Shown: in pieces, positions 10,390 to 19,660 of the stretch
Numbering within the stretch: position 1 is the stretch's first letter
How the letters are laid out: the number at the start of each line of letters is the position of its first letter
DNA from: Georgenia sp. EYE_87
Lineage (GTDB): Bacteria; Actinomycetota; Actinomycetes; Actinomycetales; Actinomycetaceae
Assembly: GCF_023148685.1 (NCBI RefSeq)
Contig: NZ_JAHXNL010000001.1
Span: 372,001 to 436,000 of the forward strand
Reading direction: 5' to 3'
DNA length: 64,000 nucleotides
Notes under the pieces: model-generated
Databases searched by the model: none
What the model was told of the DNA's origin: nothing
Seen by the model: the letters and a program-made list of their open reading frames with translations, nothing else
Translations under genes and position numbers: made by a program

Positions 10390-11396
10390 CAGCGGTCCTC
10401 CCCGGCCCGGCCCTCGGGGCCGGCGCTGGCCGACGCCCGCGCGAGGCGGTCGGGGTCGAGGTCGGCGAGGAACACCGGCTGGAGCATGTGCCAGTCGGCC
10501 GGGTGCGCGCGGATGCGGGCGCCGAGCGCGTCGACCCACCGCTGCGTCAGGGTGGCGACGTCCGCCCCGCCGTCGTCCGCCCCGCCGTCGTCCCCCCCCA
10601 CGCCGTCCCCCGCCCGGTCCACCGGCGGGAGGAACTCGATGACGATGCCCCAGCGGGAGCCGGCGGCGCGGCGGCGGGCGCCCGTGAGGCGCTCGTGGCG
10701 GATCATCGTCGGGTGGAGCGGCAGCCCCGTGGCCAGAGCCAGCGCGGCCGGCCCGGGTGCGACGCGGGCGCGGTGTCCGAGGAGGTCGACCTCGACCCCG
10801 GTGGCGGTCAGGTCCCGGTCGGCCAGCAGCGGGACCATGCTCGCGGAGGTCCGCGCGTGCCGGATGAGCTGGCGGAAGACGCCGCTGCCCTTGTCGAACG
10901 GGATGATCGTCATGCCGAGCGCGGTGCGGAAGTCCAGGAACCTCTGGAAGACCTCCTCGGGCTCGAGGTGCTCGGCGACGGTGACGACGGGGCCCAGGTT
11001 CTTCGCGCCCCACGCCCCGGCGAGGTCCCAGTTGCCGTTGTGGCCGAGGGCGCACACCACCGACCGGCCGGCCGCGAGGGTCTCCCGCACGGCGCCGTCG
11101 CCGACCGCACGCACCCGGGCGCGGACCTGGTCCTCGCTGAGCCGCGGAAGCTGGAACGCCTCGCAGTAGTAGCGCAGGTACGCGCGCATGCCGCGGCGGG
11201 AGAGCCGGCGCAGCCCGCGGCGGTCGAGGCCCGGGCGCACGCGGGCGAGGTTGCGCTCGAGCTGGTCCACGCCCCCGGCCCGGAGCGCCCAGACCGCGTC
11301 CGCGACGAGGGAGAACAGTGCCCGGGCGACCGGCTCGGGGAGGTGCTCGACGCCGGTGCTGGCGAGGGAGAAGACCTTGGCGACGTCGACCCTCAC
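10389..11396 (-). CDS. patA: Phosphatidylinositol mannoside acyltransferase (PatA-type)
   Basis: Lysophospholipid-type acyltransferase (LpxL/HtrB-like fold) that adds an acyl chain to the mannose of PIM1/PIM2. The catalytic H-x4-D motif is present as GHNGNWD (His119, Asp124). The 335-residue length is normal. A low-complexity Gly/Asp stretch of about 16 residues (GDDGGADDGGAD core) near residues 278-294 is a repeat expansion. The GTG start overlaps the pgsA stop as GTGA, and the stop overlaps pimA. It probably acts peripherally at the inner membrane. Confidence 0.94.
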   Translation of the reverse strand: MRVDVAKVFSLASTGVEHLPEPVARALFSLVADAVWALRAGGVDQLERNLARVRPGLDRRGLRRLSRRGMRAYLRYYCEAFQLPRLSEDQVRARVRAVGDGAVRETLAAGRSVVCALGHNGNWDLAGAWGAKNLGPVVTVAEHLEPEEVFQRFLDFRTALGMTIIPFDKGSGVFRQLIRHARTSASMVPLLADRDLTATGVEVDLLGHRARVAPGPAALALATGLPLHPTMIRHERLTGARRRAAGSRWGIVIEFLPPVDRAGDGVGGDDGGADDGGADVATLTQRWVDALGARIRAHPADWHMLQPVFLADLDPDRLARASASAGPEGRAGEDR

Positions 11397-12043
11397 CTGG
11401 CGTCCTCCGCGTCGGCCCCCGCGGTGCGCGGGCCGCGCGCCTGGTCGTGGACCGCCCGCATGCGCTGGAAGACCGTGTACGCGCTGGCGAGCGCGAGCAG
11501 CGCGAGGGCGACGGTCAGCACCTGTGCGGGCAGGCCGAGCCCGGTCAGCAGCACGGCGGCGAGGACGACCACGATGCGGTCGGCCCGCTCGGCGAGTCCG
11601 ACGTTCGCGGTCATGCCCAGGGACTCGGCCCGCGCCTTGGCGTAGGGCACGACGCTGCCCAGGACAAGGCACACGAACGCGAGCCCGGCGGTGAGGTTGC
11701 CCAGCGCGCCGTCGAGGTGGCGCAGCGCCCAGACACCCACGCCGGCGAAGATCGCGGCGTCGGCGAAGCGGTCCATCGTGGAGTCGAGGAACGCGCCCCA
11801 TCGCGACTCGGTCCCGGTCAGCCGGGCCATCTGCCCGTCGAGGTTGTCCGCGACCACGAGGGCACCGAGGACCAGCGCCCCGGCGGTGAGGTGGCCGGTG
11901 GGCAGGAGCGTCAGGGCGGCCGTCGAGGTGAGCACGGTGCCGGCGACGGTCACCGCGTCGGGGCTGACGCCGAGCCGGACGAGCAGGCGGGCGGCCGGGC
12001 TGAAGACGGCGCGTGCGAACCCGCGCGCGTTGGTGCTGAGCAA
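11393..12043 (-). CDS. pgsA: CDP-alcohol phosphatidyltransferase, phosphatidylinositol phosphate synthase
   Basis: Integral membrane enzyme joining CDP-diacylglycerol to inositol phosphate, giving phosphatidylinositol phosphate for PIMs. The 216-residue protein has about six helices and the complete CDP-alcohol phosphotransferase signature with its four aspartates (D66, D69, D87, D91; NLDGQMAR then GAFLDSTMD). The start is TTG at 12043, directly after the HIT-gene stop and supported by GGAGGGG seven bases upstream. Location in thrS-HIT-pgsA-patA-pimA supports the PIP-synthase role over phosphatidylglycerol phosphate synthase. Confidence 0.94.
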   Translation of the reverse strand: MLSTNARGFARAVFSPAARLLVRLGVSPDAVTVAGTVLTSTAALTLLPTGHLTAGALVLGALVVADNLDGQMARLTGTESRWGAFLDSTMDRFADAAIFAGVGVWALRHLDGALGNLTAGLAFVCLVLGSVVPYAKARAESLGMTANVGLAERADRIVVVLAAVLLTGLGLPAQVLTVALALLALASAYTVFQRMRAVHDQARGPRTAGADAEDAR

Positions 12044-12625
12044 CTAGATCCCCTCCGGTGCGGCGGCCGCCCACGCCGCGGCGAGGAGGTCGCGGGTCTC
12101 CCCCAGGACCTGGGGCAGTGCCTTCGTGCGGGCGACCACGGGCAGGAAGTTCGAGTCGCCGTTCCACCGGGGCACCACGTGCTGGTGCAGGTGGGCGGCG
12201 ATGCCGGCGCCGGCGACGGCGCCCTGGTTCATGCCGAGGTTGAAGCCGTCCGGCGCGGAGGCCGCACGCACCACCCGCATCGCGGTCGCCGTGAGCGCGC
12301 CGATCTCGTCTCGCTCGTCGTCGGTGAGCTCGGTGAGGTCGGCGACGTGGCGGTAGGGGCACACCAGCAGGTGGCCGGGGTTGTACGGGTACAGGTTGAG
12401 CACCACGTACGCGCTCGCGCCGCGGTGGACCACCAGGCCGTCCTCGTCGTTGCGCGAGGGCGTGCGGCAGAACGGGCAGGCCGCCTCGCCGTCGTCCTCG
12501 GGCTTGTCCTGCCCGCCCACGTAGACCATCCGGTGCGGCGTCCACAGGCGCTCGAACGCGTCGGGCACGCCGGGATGCTCGCCGGCGCGCTCGGCCCGGC
12601 GATCGTCCAGGTCTCCCGAGGTCAC
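12044..12625 (-). CDS. HIT domain protein, diadenosine polyphosphate phosphorylase-like
   Basis: A 193-residue histidine triad protein. The triad HLHQHVV lies at about 145-151, and a CPFC pair at 50-53 probably binds zinc with nearby histidines. The mycobacterial counterpart at the same place (Rv2613c, between thrS and pgsA) is an Ap4A phosphorylase, so a role in clearing dinucleoside polyphosphates made by aminoacyl-tRNA synthetases is reasonable; this is family knowledge, not proven here. The GTG start overlaps the thrS stop as GTGA. Confidence 0.93.
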   Translation of the reverse strand: MTSGDLDDRRAERAGEHPGVPDAFERLWTPHRMVYVGGQDKPEDDGEAACPFCRTPSRNDEDGLVVHRGASAYVVLNLYPYNPGHLLVCPYRHVADLTELTDDERDEIGALTATAMRVVRAASAPDGFNLGMNQGAVAGAGIAAHLHQHVVPRWNGDSNFLPVVARTKALPQVLGETRDLLAAAWAAAAPEGI

Positions 12626-14643
12626 ACCTGCTCCCGTGCGGCGATCTTGCCGACGATCTCCTCGACCGCGTCGGCCACGGGCAGCGTCTTCCCGCTGCCG
12701 TCGCGGTAGCGGAACGTCACGGCACCGGCCTCGACGTCCTCACCGCCCGCGATGAGGACGAACGGCACCTTCTCCTTGGCGGCGTTGCGGATCTTCTTGC
12801 CGAACCGGTCGTCGGAGGTGTCCAGCTCCACGCGGACCCCGCGGGCGCGCAGCTGGTCGAGCACGCCGCGCAGGTAGTCGTCGAAGACGTCGGCCACCGG
12901 GACGCCGACCACCTGCACCGGGGCGAGCCACGCGGGGAACGCCCCGGCGTAGTGCTCGAGGAGCACGCCGAAGAAGCGCTCGATGGAGCCGAAGAGGGCG
13001 CGGTGGATCATCACCGGCCGCTGCCGCGTGCCGTCCGGGGCGGTGTACTCGAGCTCGAAGAGCTCCGGCTCGAAGAAGTCGAGCTGGATGGTGGAGAGCT
13101 GCCAGGTGCGCCCGATCGCGTCCTTGGCCTGCACGGAGATCTTCGGGCCGTAGAACGCGGCGCCGCCCGGGTCGGGCACGAGCTCGAGCCCCGAGGCGGC
13201 GGCGACCTCCTCCAGGGTGCGGGTCGCCTCGTCCCACGTGGCCTCGTCGCCCACGGACTTCTCCGGGTCGCGGGTGGACAGCTCGAGGTAGAACTCCTCC
13301 AGCCCGTAGTCCTTGAGCAGGTCGAGCACGAAGGTCAGCAGGCTCGACAGCTCGTCCTTCATCTGCTCGCGGGTGCAGTAGATGTGGGCGTCGTCCTGGG
13401 TGAACCCGCGGGCGCGGGTGAGGCCGTGGACCACCCCGGACTTCTCGTACCGGTAGACGCTGCCGAACTCGAACAGCCGCAGCGGGAGCTCACGGTAGGA
13501 GCGGCCGCGCGAGTTGAAGACGAGGTTGTGCATCGGGCAGTTCATGGGCTTGAGGTAGTAGTCCTGGCCCTGCTTGGTGACGTTGCCCTCGGCGTCGCGC
13601 ACCTCGTCCAGGTGCATGGGCGGGTACATCCCGTCGGCGTACCACTCCAGGTGCTTCGAGGTCTCGAAGAGCTGCGCCTTGGTGATGTGCGGCGTGTTGA
13701 CGAAGGAGTAGCCGGCCTCGACGTGGCGGCGGCGGGAGTACTCCTCCATCTCCATCCGGATCATGGCGCCCTTGGGGTGGAAGACCGGCAGGCCGGAGCC
13801 GATCTCGTCGGGGAAGGAGAACAGGTCGAGCTCGGCGCCCAGGCGGCGGTGGTCACGGCGCTCGGCCTCGGCCAGTCGCTCGGTGTAGGCCCTGAGCTCG
13901 TCCTTGCTGGGCCAGGCGGTGCCGTAGACCCGCTGCAGCTGGGGGTTCTTCTCGCTGCCGCGCCAGTAGGCCGCGGCGCTGCGCATGAGCTGGAACCCGT
14001 TGCCGATGAGCTTGGTCGAGGGCAGGTGGGGGCCGCGGCACAGGTCCTTCCAAGCCACCTCTCCCCCGCGCCGGACGTTGTCGTAGATCGTCAGCTCGCC
14101 GCCGCCGACCTCGACGGACGCCCCCTCGGCCACCTCACCCTCGGCGGACCCGCCGGGGCCCTTGAGGCCGATGAGCTCGAGCTTGTAGGGCTCGCCGGCC
14201 AGCTCGTCGCGCGCCTCGTCCTCGCTGACGACCCGACGGCGGAAGGTCTGGCCCTCCTTGACGATGCGGCCCATCACCTTCTCGAGCGCCCGGAGGTCCT
14301 CCGGGGTGAACGGGGTCTCGACGTCGAAGTCGTAGTAGAACCCGTTCTCGATCGGCGGACCGATACCGAGCTTGGCGTCCGGGTTGATCTGCTGGACCGC
14401 CTGCGCGAGGACGTGCGCGGCGGAGTGGCGCAGGATCGACAGGCCGGCGGGGCTGCCGATGGTGACCGGCTGGACCTTGGCGCCCACCGGGAGGTCGGCC
14501 AGCTCGGTCGCGAGGTCCTTGAGCTCCCCGTCCACGTCCATGGCGACGACGTCGCGCCGGTCGGCGAAGAGCTCGGTGCCCGTGGCGTGGCCGGTGACCG
14601 TCTGCTCGACGCCGTCGATGGTCAGGAAGTGGTCGATGGTCAC
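12622..14643 (-). CDS. thrS: Threonine--tRNA ligase
   Basis: Class II aminoacyl-tRNA synthetase of 673 residues. Domains in order: TGS (about 1-66), the editing/SAD domain (about 80-230, with the [11 protein letters not shown] motif), the catalytic core with MNCPMHN (zinc-binding Cys), [16 protein letters not shown] (motif 2 region) and the C-terminal motif 3 [12 protein letters not shown], then the anticodon-binding domain. The GTG at 14643 has GAGGAG upstream. It heads the PIM operon as in Mycobacterium. No T-box leader was seen in the 448 bp upstream. Confidence 0.98.
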   Translation of the reverse strand: MTIDHFLTIDGVEQTVTGHATGTELFADRRDVVAMDVDGELKDLATELADLPVGAKVQPVTIGSPAGLSILRHSAAHVLAQAVQQINPDAKLGIGPPIENGFYYDFDVETPFTPEDLRALEKVMGRIVKEGQTFRRRVVSEDEARDELAGEPYKLELIGLKGPGGSAEGEVAEGASVEVGGGELTIYDNVRRGGEVAWKDLCRGPHLPSTKLIGNGFQLMRSAAAYWRGSEKNPQLQRVYGTAWPSKDELRAYTERLAEAERRDHRRLGAELDLFSFPDEIGSGLPVFHPKGAMIRMEMEEYSRRRHVEAGYSFVNTPHITKAQLFETSKHLEWYADGMYPPMHLDEVRDAEGNVTKQGQDYYLKPMNCPMHNLVFNSRGRSYRELPLRLFEFGSVYRYEKSGVVHGLTRARGFTQDDAHIYCTREQMKDELSSLLTFVLDLLKDYGLEEFYLELSTRDPEKSVGDEATWDEATRTLEEVAAASGLELVPDPGGAAFYGPKISVQAKDAIGRTWQLSTIQLDFFEPELFELEYTAPDGTRQRPVMIHRALFGSIERFFGVLLEHYAGAFPAWLAPVQVVGVPVADVFDDYLRGVLDQLRARGVRVELDTSDDRFGKKIRNAAKEKVPFVLIAGGEDVEAGAVTFRYRDGSGKTLPVADAVEEIVGKIAAREQV

Positions 14644-15091
14644 CGGGATAGCTCCTCGCAGGTGCGGTCAGGACCAGTCGATCGTACCGACGCACGATCC
14701 GGGTGCCGCACACCGCGGCGGGCGGCGCCACGGGGCGCCGGGCCTCCTTCGGGTGACCGTGACCCGATCGTGTCGTGACAGTCATTGACACGTCTCATCA
14801 CGCGGGACGAGCATGAGATCACCGACCGGTCGACGTGGACCGTGCGGGTGACCGCCCCGTGCGGCCGCCCAGTCGCGCGATCCCGCGGCCGACCACTGGG
14901 AGGCGCCGCGTGAGAGGCCACGAACCGGCGAGGGAGCCGGGCACGCCGCGGACCGCGCCCACGGCCGGCCACCGGCCCGCCGGTCGCCACGACCGCACCC
15001 CGACCGTCCGACGGCGGTCCCCGTGCCGTGGCGCGACAACCCGCAGGGCCCCCGTGCGGCACCCCGGCCGCGGGCGGACACGAGGAGAGAC
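14644..15091. other. Divergent intergenic region between thrS and the sugar importer
   Basis: These 448 bp hold no convincing gene; reading frames across them are low-complexity Arg/Pro-rich. They should contain the divergent promoters for thrS (leftward) and for the sugar-binding lipoprotein gene (rightward, with ribosome site GAGGAGAG just before 15092). A TTGACA hexamer at about 14785-14790 sits inside an inverted repeat, listed separately. Confidence 0.6.
14774..14792. promoter_or_regulatory. Imperfect palindrome upstream of thrS and the sugar importer
   Basis: The 19-bp sequence cgtgacagtcattgacacg is an inverted repeat (CGTGxCA on each side, one mismatch per arm, 5-bp centre). It lies about 130 bp upstream of thrS and 300 bp upstream of the sugar-binding gene. 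It could be an operator for either. The regulator is unknown and no LacI-family gene is nearby. Confidence 0.35.
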
Positions 15092-16417
15092 ATGAGCATC
15101 CCGAAGAGGTCACGGGTCGCCGGCGTCTGTGCCGCGGCGGCCGCGCTCGTTCTTGCCGCGTGCGGCGGCGGGGACGACGACGGAGGAGGCGGGGGCGGGG
15201 GCGGCGGCACCGGCACCGGCGCGGCGGAGGACATCAGCGGCGAGTCGGTGAGCTTCATCGGCTCGTGGTCGGGCGACGAGCAGGACTCCTTCCTGGCCAT
15301 GGTCGCGCCGTGGGAGGAGGAGACGGGGGCGTCGGTCGAGTACACGGGCACCCGCGACCTGAGCCAGCAGCTGACCACGGGCATCGCCTCCGGGAACCTG
15401 CCGGACGTCGCCGGTCTGCCGGGCCCGGGCCCGATGCAGGACTGGTACGACCAGGGCGCGCTGCAGCCGCTCGACTTCGTCGACATCGACAGCTACGAGC
15501 AGGCCACGCCGTCGGGGTTCGCCGATCTGGGGCGCGCGGAGGACGACACCCTCGTCGGCGTCTTCACCAAGGCCGCGGTCAAGGGACTGATCTTCTACAA
15601 CACCGGCGTCTGGACGGCGGAACCGCCGGCGACGTGGGACGACCTCGCGTCCGAGGCGGGCTCGATGGCCTCGGGCGAGACGATGACGTGGTGCATCGGG
15701 CTGGAGTCCGGCGCCACGTCCGGGTGGCCCGGCACCGACTGGATCGAGGACATCGTCCTGCGGCAGGCGGGCCCGGACGTCTACGACCAGTGGGTCAGCG
15801 GCGAGCTGCAGTGGAGCTCGGACGAGATCAGGAGCGCCTTCGAGACCTTCGGCGGGGCCCTCGAGAACTCCTACGGCGGCTCCGACTACATCGTCAACAC
15901 CGCCTTCGGCAGCTCCGCCAACCCGATGTTCGAGGACCCGCCGGGGTGCCTGCTGCACCACCAGGCGTCCTTCATCACCGACTTCTTCGTCAACGAGGCC
16001 GGTGCCACCGCCGACCAGTTCGACTTCTTCCCGTTCCCCGACATCGACCCCGAGTTCTCGGGCGGCGTCGTGGGCGGCGGTGACCTGATCGGCATGTTCA
16101 ACGACACCCCGGCGGCCCGCTCGCTCGTGCAGTACCTGCTCACCCCCGAGGCCCAGCAGATCTGGGTCGAGCGCGGCGGGTTCATCTCCGCCAACTCCGG
16201 CGTCGCCCTGGACGCCTACCCGGACGAGACGTCGCGGCGGTCGGCGGAGATCCTCCAGAACGCCGAGACGTTCCGGTTCGACGGTTCCGACAACATGCCG
16301 GCCCCCATGACGGACGCCTTCAACCGGGCCATGGTCGCCTTCGCCCAGAACCCCGGCGACCTCGACTCCATCCTGTCCCAGCTGGACGAGACCCAGGCCG
16401 ACGCCTACGGCGAGTGA
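15092..16417 (+). CDS. Sugar ABC transporter substrate-binding lipoprotein (AglE-like)
   Basis: Family 1 extracellular solute-binding protein of 441 residues. It has a basic N-terminus, hydrophobic core and lipobox LAAC at about residues 19-24 followed by a Gly/Asp-rich linker, so it should be a membrane-anchored lipoprotein. The body (SFIGSWSGDEQDSF onward, WPGTDWIED mid-protein) resembles alpha-glucoside binding proteins; the two permeases downstream are clearly AglF/AglG-like, which supports an alpha-glucoside or related oligosaccharide ligand. The ATG at 15092 has GAGGAGAG upstream. A stem-loop follows the stop. Confidence 0.88.
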   Translation: MSIPKRSRVAGVCAAAAALVLAACGGGDDDGGGGGGGGGTGTGAAEDISGESVSFIGSWSGDEQDSFLAMVAPWEEETGASVEYTGTRDLSQQLTTGIASGNLPDVAGLPGPGPMQDWYDQGALQPLDFVDIDSYEQATPSGFADLGRAEDDTLVGVFTKAAVKGLIFYNTGVWTAEPPATWDDLASEAGSMASGETMTWCIGLESGATSGWPGTDWIEDIVLRQAGPDVYDQWVSGELQWSSDEIRSAFETFGGALENSYGGSDYIVNTAFGSSANPMFEDPPGCLLHHQASFITDFFVNEAGATADQFDFFPFPDIDPEFSGGVVGGGDLIGMFNDTPAARSLVQYLLTPEAQQIWVERGGFISANSGVALDAYPDETSRRSAEILQNAETFRFDGSDNMPAPMTDAFNRAMVAFAQNPGDLDSILSQLDETQADAYGE

Positions 16418-16434
16418 GCGGCCCGCCGGGCCGC
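16418..16434 (+). other. Stem-loop between binding protein and permease genes
   Basis: A 7-bp perfect stem (gcggccc / gggccgc) with a 3-base loop starts directly after the stop of the binding-protein gene. Such hairpins in importer operons often stabilise the upstream mRNA so that the binding protein outnumbers the permeases. There is no U-tract, so full termination is unlikely. Confidence 0.5.
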
Positions 16435-16483
16435 CCGCCGTCGTCGGTGCCCGCGGCCCGGCCACCCCTGTGAGGAGGTCGGA

Positions 16484-17458
16484 GTGCTCGTCGACCTGTT
16501 CGAGAACCGGCTCGCCCTGGCGCTCGTCGTCGTCCTGGGGGTCCCGGCCGCCCTGGTCGTCTACGTCGTCGCCGTCGAGGCCGTCATCTCGCGGCTCCCA
16601 CGGCGGGTCTCCGCCGGGATCAGGCCGTGGCTCTGGCTGGCCCCGGCGCTCGCCTTTCTCGGGGTCTTCCTCGTCTATCCGACGCTGGCGACGATCTACC
16701 GCAGCTTCCAGAACCGGCGCGGTGACGCCTTCCCCGGGCTGGAGAACTACCAGTGGTTCTTCACCCGCGACGACACCCTGAACGCGCTGCGCAACAACGT
16801 GCTGTGGGCGGTGCTGCTGCCGCTCCTCGTCGTCGGGCTCGGCCTGCTGATCGCCGTCCTCGTCGACCGCGTGCGGTACGAGGTCGTCGTCAAGTCGGTG
16901 GTCTTCCTGCCGATGGCCATTAGCTTCGTGGCCGCCGGGGTGATCTGGCGGCTGATGTACGACATCAATCCGCGGACCGGCACGCTCAACGCCGCCCTCG
17001 ACCTCGTCGGCGGACCGCGAGTGGGGTGGCTGAGCACCGCCCCGTGGAACAACCTCATGCTCATCCTCGTCGGGGTGTGGATGCTCACCGGGCTGGCGAT
17101 GGTCATCCTGTCTGCGGGCCTGAAAGGCATCAGCCCCGAGCTGCTGGAGGCCGCTCGCATCGACGGCGCGAACGAGCGGGAGGTCTTCCGCTACGTCGTC
17201 CTGCCCCTGCTGGCCCCGACGATCGCGGTGGTGACGACGACGGTCGTCATCTTCGCGATCAAGACCTTCGACATCGTCTACGTGATGACGAACGGGAACT
17301 TCCGGACCGACGTGATCGCGAACACCATGTACAAGGAGCTCTTCGCCAACGGCCAGCCGGCACGGGCGGCGGCGGTCGCCGTGGTGCTCCTCCTGGCGAC
17401 GGTGCCGGTCATGGTGCTCAACGTCAAGCGGTTCAAGCAGCAGGAGGAGGTCCGATGA
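16484..17458 (+). CDS. Sugar ABC transporter permease (AglF-like)
   Basis: MalF-type inner-membrane permease, 324 residues. It has an extra N-terminal transmembrane helix and a basic linker (about 1-45) before the usual six-helix core, as in AglF of rhizobial alpha-glucoside importers. The ATPase-contacting EAA loop is clear at EAARIDGANEREVFRYVVLPLL (about 225-246). The GTG start at 16484 has AGGAGGTCGG upstream. Its stop overlaps the next permease as ATGA. Confidence 0.9.
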   Translation: MLVDLFENRLALALVVVLGVPAALVVYVVAVEAVISRLPRRVSAGIRPWLWLAPALAFLGVFLVYPTLATIYRSFQNRRGDAFPGLENYQWFFTRDDTLNALRNNVLWAVLLPLLVVGLGLLIAVLVDRVRYEVVVKSVVFLPMAISFVAAGVIWRLMYDINPRTGTLNAALDLVGGPRVGWLSTAPWNNLMLILVGVWMLTGLAMVILSAGLKGISPELLEAARIDGANEREVFRYVVLPLLAPTIAVVTTTVVIFAIKTFDIVYVMTNGNFRTDVIANTMYKELFANGQPARAAAVAVVLLLATVPVMVLNVKRFKQQEEVR

Positions 17459-18384
17459 CGCAGGCACAGGCCCCCGTGGCCGTGGGGACGGACCTGCCCG
17501 CGACGCGCGAGCCAGGGCGGGAGCAGGTGTACCGACGGGGACGGGGCCGGCCGGTCCTGCACCTCGTCCTGGTCCTGATCATGGTGCTGTGGGCGGTCCC
17601 CGCCGTCGGGCTGTTCGTCGCCTCGTTCCGCACCGCCGAGGCGACGAACCGGTCGGGCTGGTGGACGGCGCTCGTCCCGCCGTGGGAGTTCACGTTCGCC
17701 AACTACGACTACGTGCTCAACCGGGCCGGGTTCTGGGACTCGTTCCTGAACAGCCTGTTCATCACCGTGCCGGCGACCGTGCTCGTCGTCATGATCGCGG
17801 CCTTCGCCGCGTACGCGTTCGCCTGGATGACCTTCCCCGGCCGCAACGTCATCTTCGTCGTCGTCGTCGGGCTCCTCGTCGTCCCCCTGCAGGTCACTCT
17901 CATCCCGGTCCTCACCCTGTTCCGGGACGCGAGCGTCGGCGGCTACGACCTCAGCGGGACGATCCTGGCGGTGTGGCTGGCGCACACCGGGTACGGCCTG
18001 CCGTTCGCCGTCTACCTGCTCCGCAACTACATCGGCGGCCTGCCGCGTGAGCTGTTCGAGGCCGCCGAGATCGACGGCGCCGGGCACGCGACGATCTTCT
18101 TCCGGCTCGTCCTGCCCATGAGCGTGCCGGTCCTCGCCTCGCTGGTGATCTTCCAGTTCCTCTGGGTGTGGAACGACCTGCTCGTCGCCCTCGTCTACCT
18201 CGGTCCCGTCCCGGCGAACCATCCGCTCTCGGTGACCCTGGCGAACCTCACGACGAACTTCGGGGGCAACTGGCAGTTCGTGACGGCCGCGGCGTTCGTC
18301 TCGATGGTCATCCCGATCATCGTGTTCTTCGCGCTCCAGCGGTACTTCGTCCGCGGCATCACGGGCGGCGCCGTCAAGGGGTGA
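17455..18384 (+). CDS. Sugar ABC transporter permease (AglG-like)
   Basis: MalG-type permease of 309 residues with six predicted helices and the EAA loop EAAEIDGAGHATIFFRLVLP (about 202-221). It ends FVRGITGGAVKG, the typical AglG-type C-terminus. The ATG overlaps the preceding gene by 4 bp. No ATP-binding subunit is encoded here, so a shared multi-sugar ATPase (MsiK type) elsewhere in the genome is likely. A strong hairpin follows. Confidence 0.9.
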   Translation: MTQAQAPVAVGTDLPATREPGREQVYRRGRGRPVLHLVLVLIMVLWAVPAVGLFVASFRTAEATNRSGWWTALVPPWEFTFANYDYVLNRAGFWDSFLNSLFITVPATVLVVMIAAFAAYAFAWMTFPGRNVIFVVVVGLLVVPLQVTLIPVLTLFRDASVGGYDLSGTILAVWLAHTGYGLPFAVYLLRNYIGGLPRELFEAAEIDGAGHATIFFRLVLPMSVPVLASLVIFQFLWVWNDLLVALVYLGPVPANHPLSVTLANLTTNFGGNWQFVTAAAFVSMVIPIIVFFALQRYFVRGITGGAVKG

Positions 18385-18426
18385 CACGGGCGGTGGCGCG
18401 TGAGCGACACGGGACGACGAACGGCA

Positions 18427-18464
18427 GAGGCCCCGGGCCGGCTCGTGAGCCGGCCCGGGGCCTC
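18427..18464. terminator. Bidirectional GC-rich terminator
   Basis: A perfect inverted repeat: gaggccccgggccggctc and its complement, separated by two bases (in practice a 16-bp stem with a 6-base loop). It lies between the end of the sugar importer operon (plus) and the 3' end of tRNA-Val(CAC) (minus), so it can serve both. There is no long U-tract, as is common in high-GC actinobacteria. Confidence 0.8.
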
Positions 18465-18470
18465 CTGCGG

Positions 18471-18542
18471 TGGGCGATACTGGGTTCGAACCAGTGACCT
18501 CCTCGGTGTGAACGAGGCGCTCTACCACTGAGCCAATCGCCC
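18471..18542 (-). tRNA. tRNA-Val (CAC)
   Basis: 72-nt cloverleaf: acceptor GGGCGAT pairs with ATCGCCC, D arm GGCTCAGTGGTAGAGC, anticodon stem CCTCG/CGAGG around loop TTCACAC (anticodon CAC), T arm CTGGTTCGAACCCAG, discriminator A. The CCA end is not encoded. It is very similar in acceptor and T arms to the tRNA-Val(GAC) at 19928, suggesting a common origin by duplication. Confidence 0.96.
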
Positions 18543-18690
18543 GCGTCCGCCGCGCCTGCCGGGGGACCGGCGCGTCCGTTGCGAGATGTGATCGTAGCGA
18601 ACGTGACGCCGGATCGTGAAACCGGCGGGCCCGCACGGGCTGAGAGGAAGGACACACCTTCTCCGCCGCGCCGCGTGCCGTCACTCGGGG

Positions 18691-18772
18691 GCGGACGCCG
18701 ACGACCCGAGGGGGACGCCGACGACCCGAGGGGGGACGCCGACGACCCGAGGGGGGCGACGCCGACGACCTA
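18691..18772. repeat. 20-22 bp tandem repeat, four copies, reaching into a gene end
   Basis: Four head-to-tail copies containing ggacgccgacgacccgag (or a one-base variant) span 18691-18710, 18711-18730, 18731-18751 and 18752-18772. The unit length drifts by the number of Gs at each junction. The last copy forms the stop codon region of the aminotransferase gene. Slippage in a G-run-flanked unit is the simplest origin. Confidence 0.8.
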
Positions 18773-19615
18773 GGGGTCCGGCGTCTCGACGTGCCGCCGG
18801 GCGTAGATGTCAGCCACCTGCTGGGTGAGCGGTCCGGGACGGAGCTCGCGCCCGTCCACCGCCACGACGGGCACCATCCCGCGGGTGGAGGAGGTCAGCG
18901 CCACGTGCTCGGCCTGGTGGATCGCCGCGAGCGGCAGTCTCTCCTCGCGCACCTGAACGCCGGCCTCGCGGGCCCACTCGATGACGATCGCGCGGGTCAC
19001 CCCGGCCAGGCAGCCCGAGTCGAGCGGCGGGGTGAGGAGGGCGCCGTCTTCCTCCACGAACACGTTCGTGCCCGTGCCCTCGCACAGCTCGTCCCGGGTG
19101 TTGCCGAAGATGGCCTCGTCGGCGCCGCGCTCGTGCGCCCAGGCGAGGGCGCGGACGTTCTCGGCGTAGGAGGTGGTCTTGAGACCGGCGATGGCCGAGC
19201 GCTCGTTGCGGACGAACGGCACGACGGCCACCGACGCGGCACGTGGGGCGGAGACGGCCGCGGCGGCGACGAGGAGTGTCCCCGGCCCCCAGGCTGCGTC
19301 GGAGCCCAGCGGCCCCGGCCCCCCCGTCCACAGGATCCGCACCCGGGCGAGCGACTCGCCCCACGCCTCGGCCACCTCGGCGACCGCCGTCCGGACGACG
19401 TCCCGGTCCGGCAGCGGCAGGCCCAGCCCGGCGGCGGAGCGCTCGAGCCGCTCGATGTGCCGCGTCAGGGCGAAGGGCCGGCCGCCGAGCAGCTCGCAGG
19501 CCTCGAAGACGCCGTCGCCTACCGTCAGTCCGTGGTCGGTCGCAAGCACCAGGGGCTCGGCGTGTCCGCGCAGGCGTCCGCCGAACCACACGATCACGCG
19601 GTTCTCGGGTGTCAT
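18770..19615 (-). CDS. Class IV aminotransferase, PabC-like
   Basis: A 281-residue PLP enzyme of the branched-chain aminotransferase / aminodeoxychorismate lyase fold. The catalytic lysine is in AGLKTTSYAEN (about 143-153), a signature shared with 4-amino-4-deoxychorismate lyase; the downstream GTGTNVFVEEDG and SGCLAGVTR segments complete the PLP pocket. A role in folate (p-aminobenzoate) synthesis is likely, but D-amino acid transaminase cannot be excluded; no pabA/pabB is adjacent. Its 3' end merges with the tandem repeat at 18691-18772. Confidence 0.85.
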   Translation of the reverse strand: MTPENRVIVWFGGRLRGHAEPLVLATDHGLTVGDGVFEACELLGGRPFALTRHIERLERSAAGLGLPLPDRDVVRTAVAEVAEAWGESLARVRILWTGGPGPLGSDAAWGPGTLLVAAAAVSAPRAASVAVVPFVRNERSAIAGLKTTSYAENVRALAWAHERGADEAIFGNTRDELCEGTGTNVFVEEDGALLTPPLDSGCLAGVTRAIVIEWAREAGVQVREERLPLAAIHQAEHVALTSSTRGMVPVVAVDGRELRPGPLTQQVADIYARRHVETPDP

Positions 19616-19660
19616 GGACGCACTGTGTCACTGATCACGAGGAGTTCACCACCTCGTGGT

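Noticed and set aside
14640-15113. Possible small minus-strand gene in the thrS upstream region
   Set aside because: The frame is Arg/Pro/Ala-rich without a plausible start site or homology; the interval is better explained as a divergent promoter region.
15110-17467. A long minus-strand open frame opposite the sugar-binding and permease genes
   Set aside because: Composition is Asp/Arg/Val/Gly-rich repeats mirroring the hydrophobic plus-strand permease; no recognisable fold or ribosome site.
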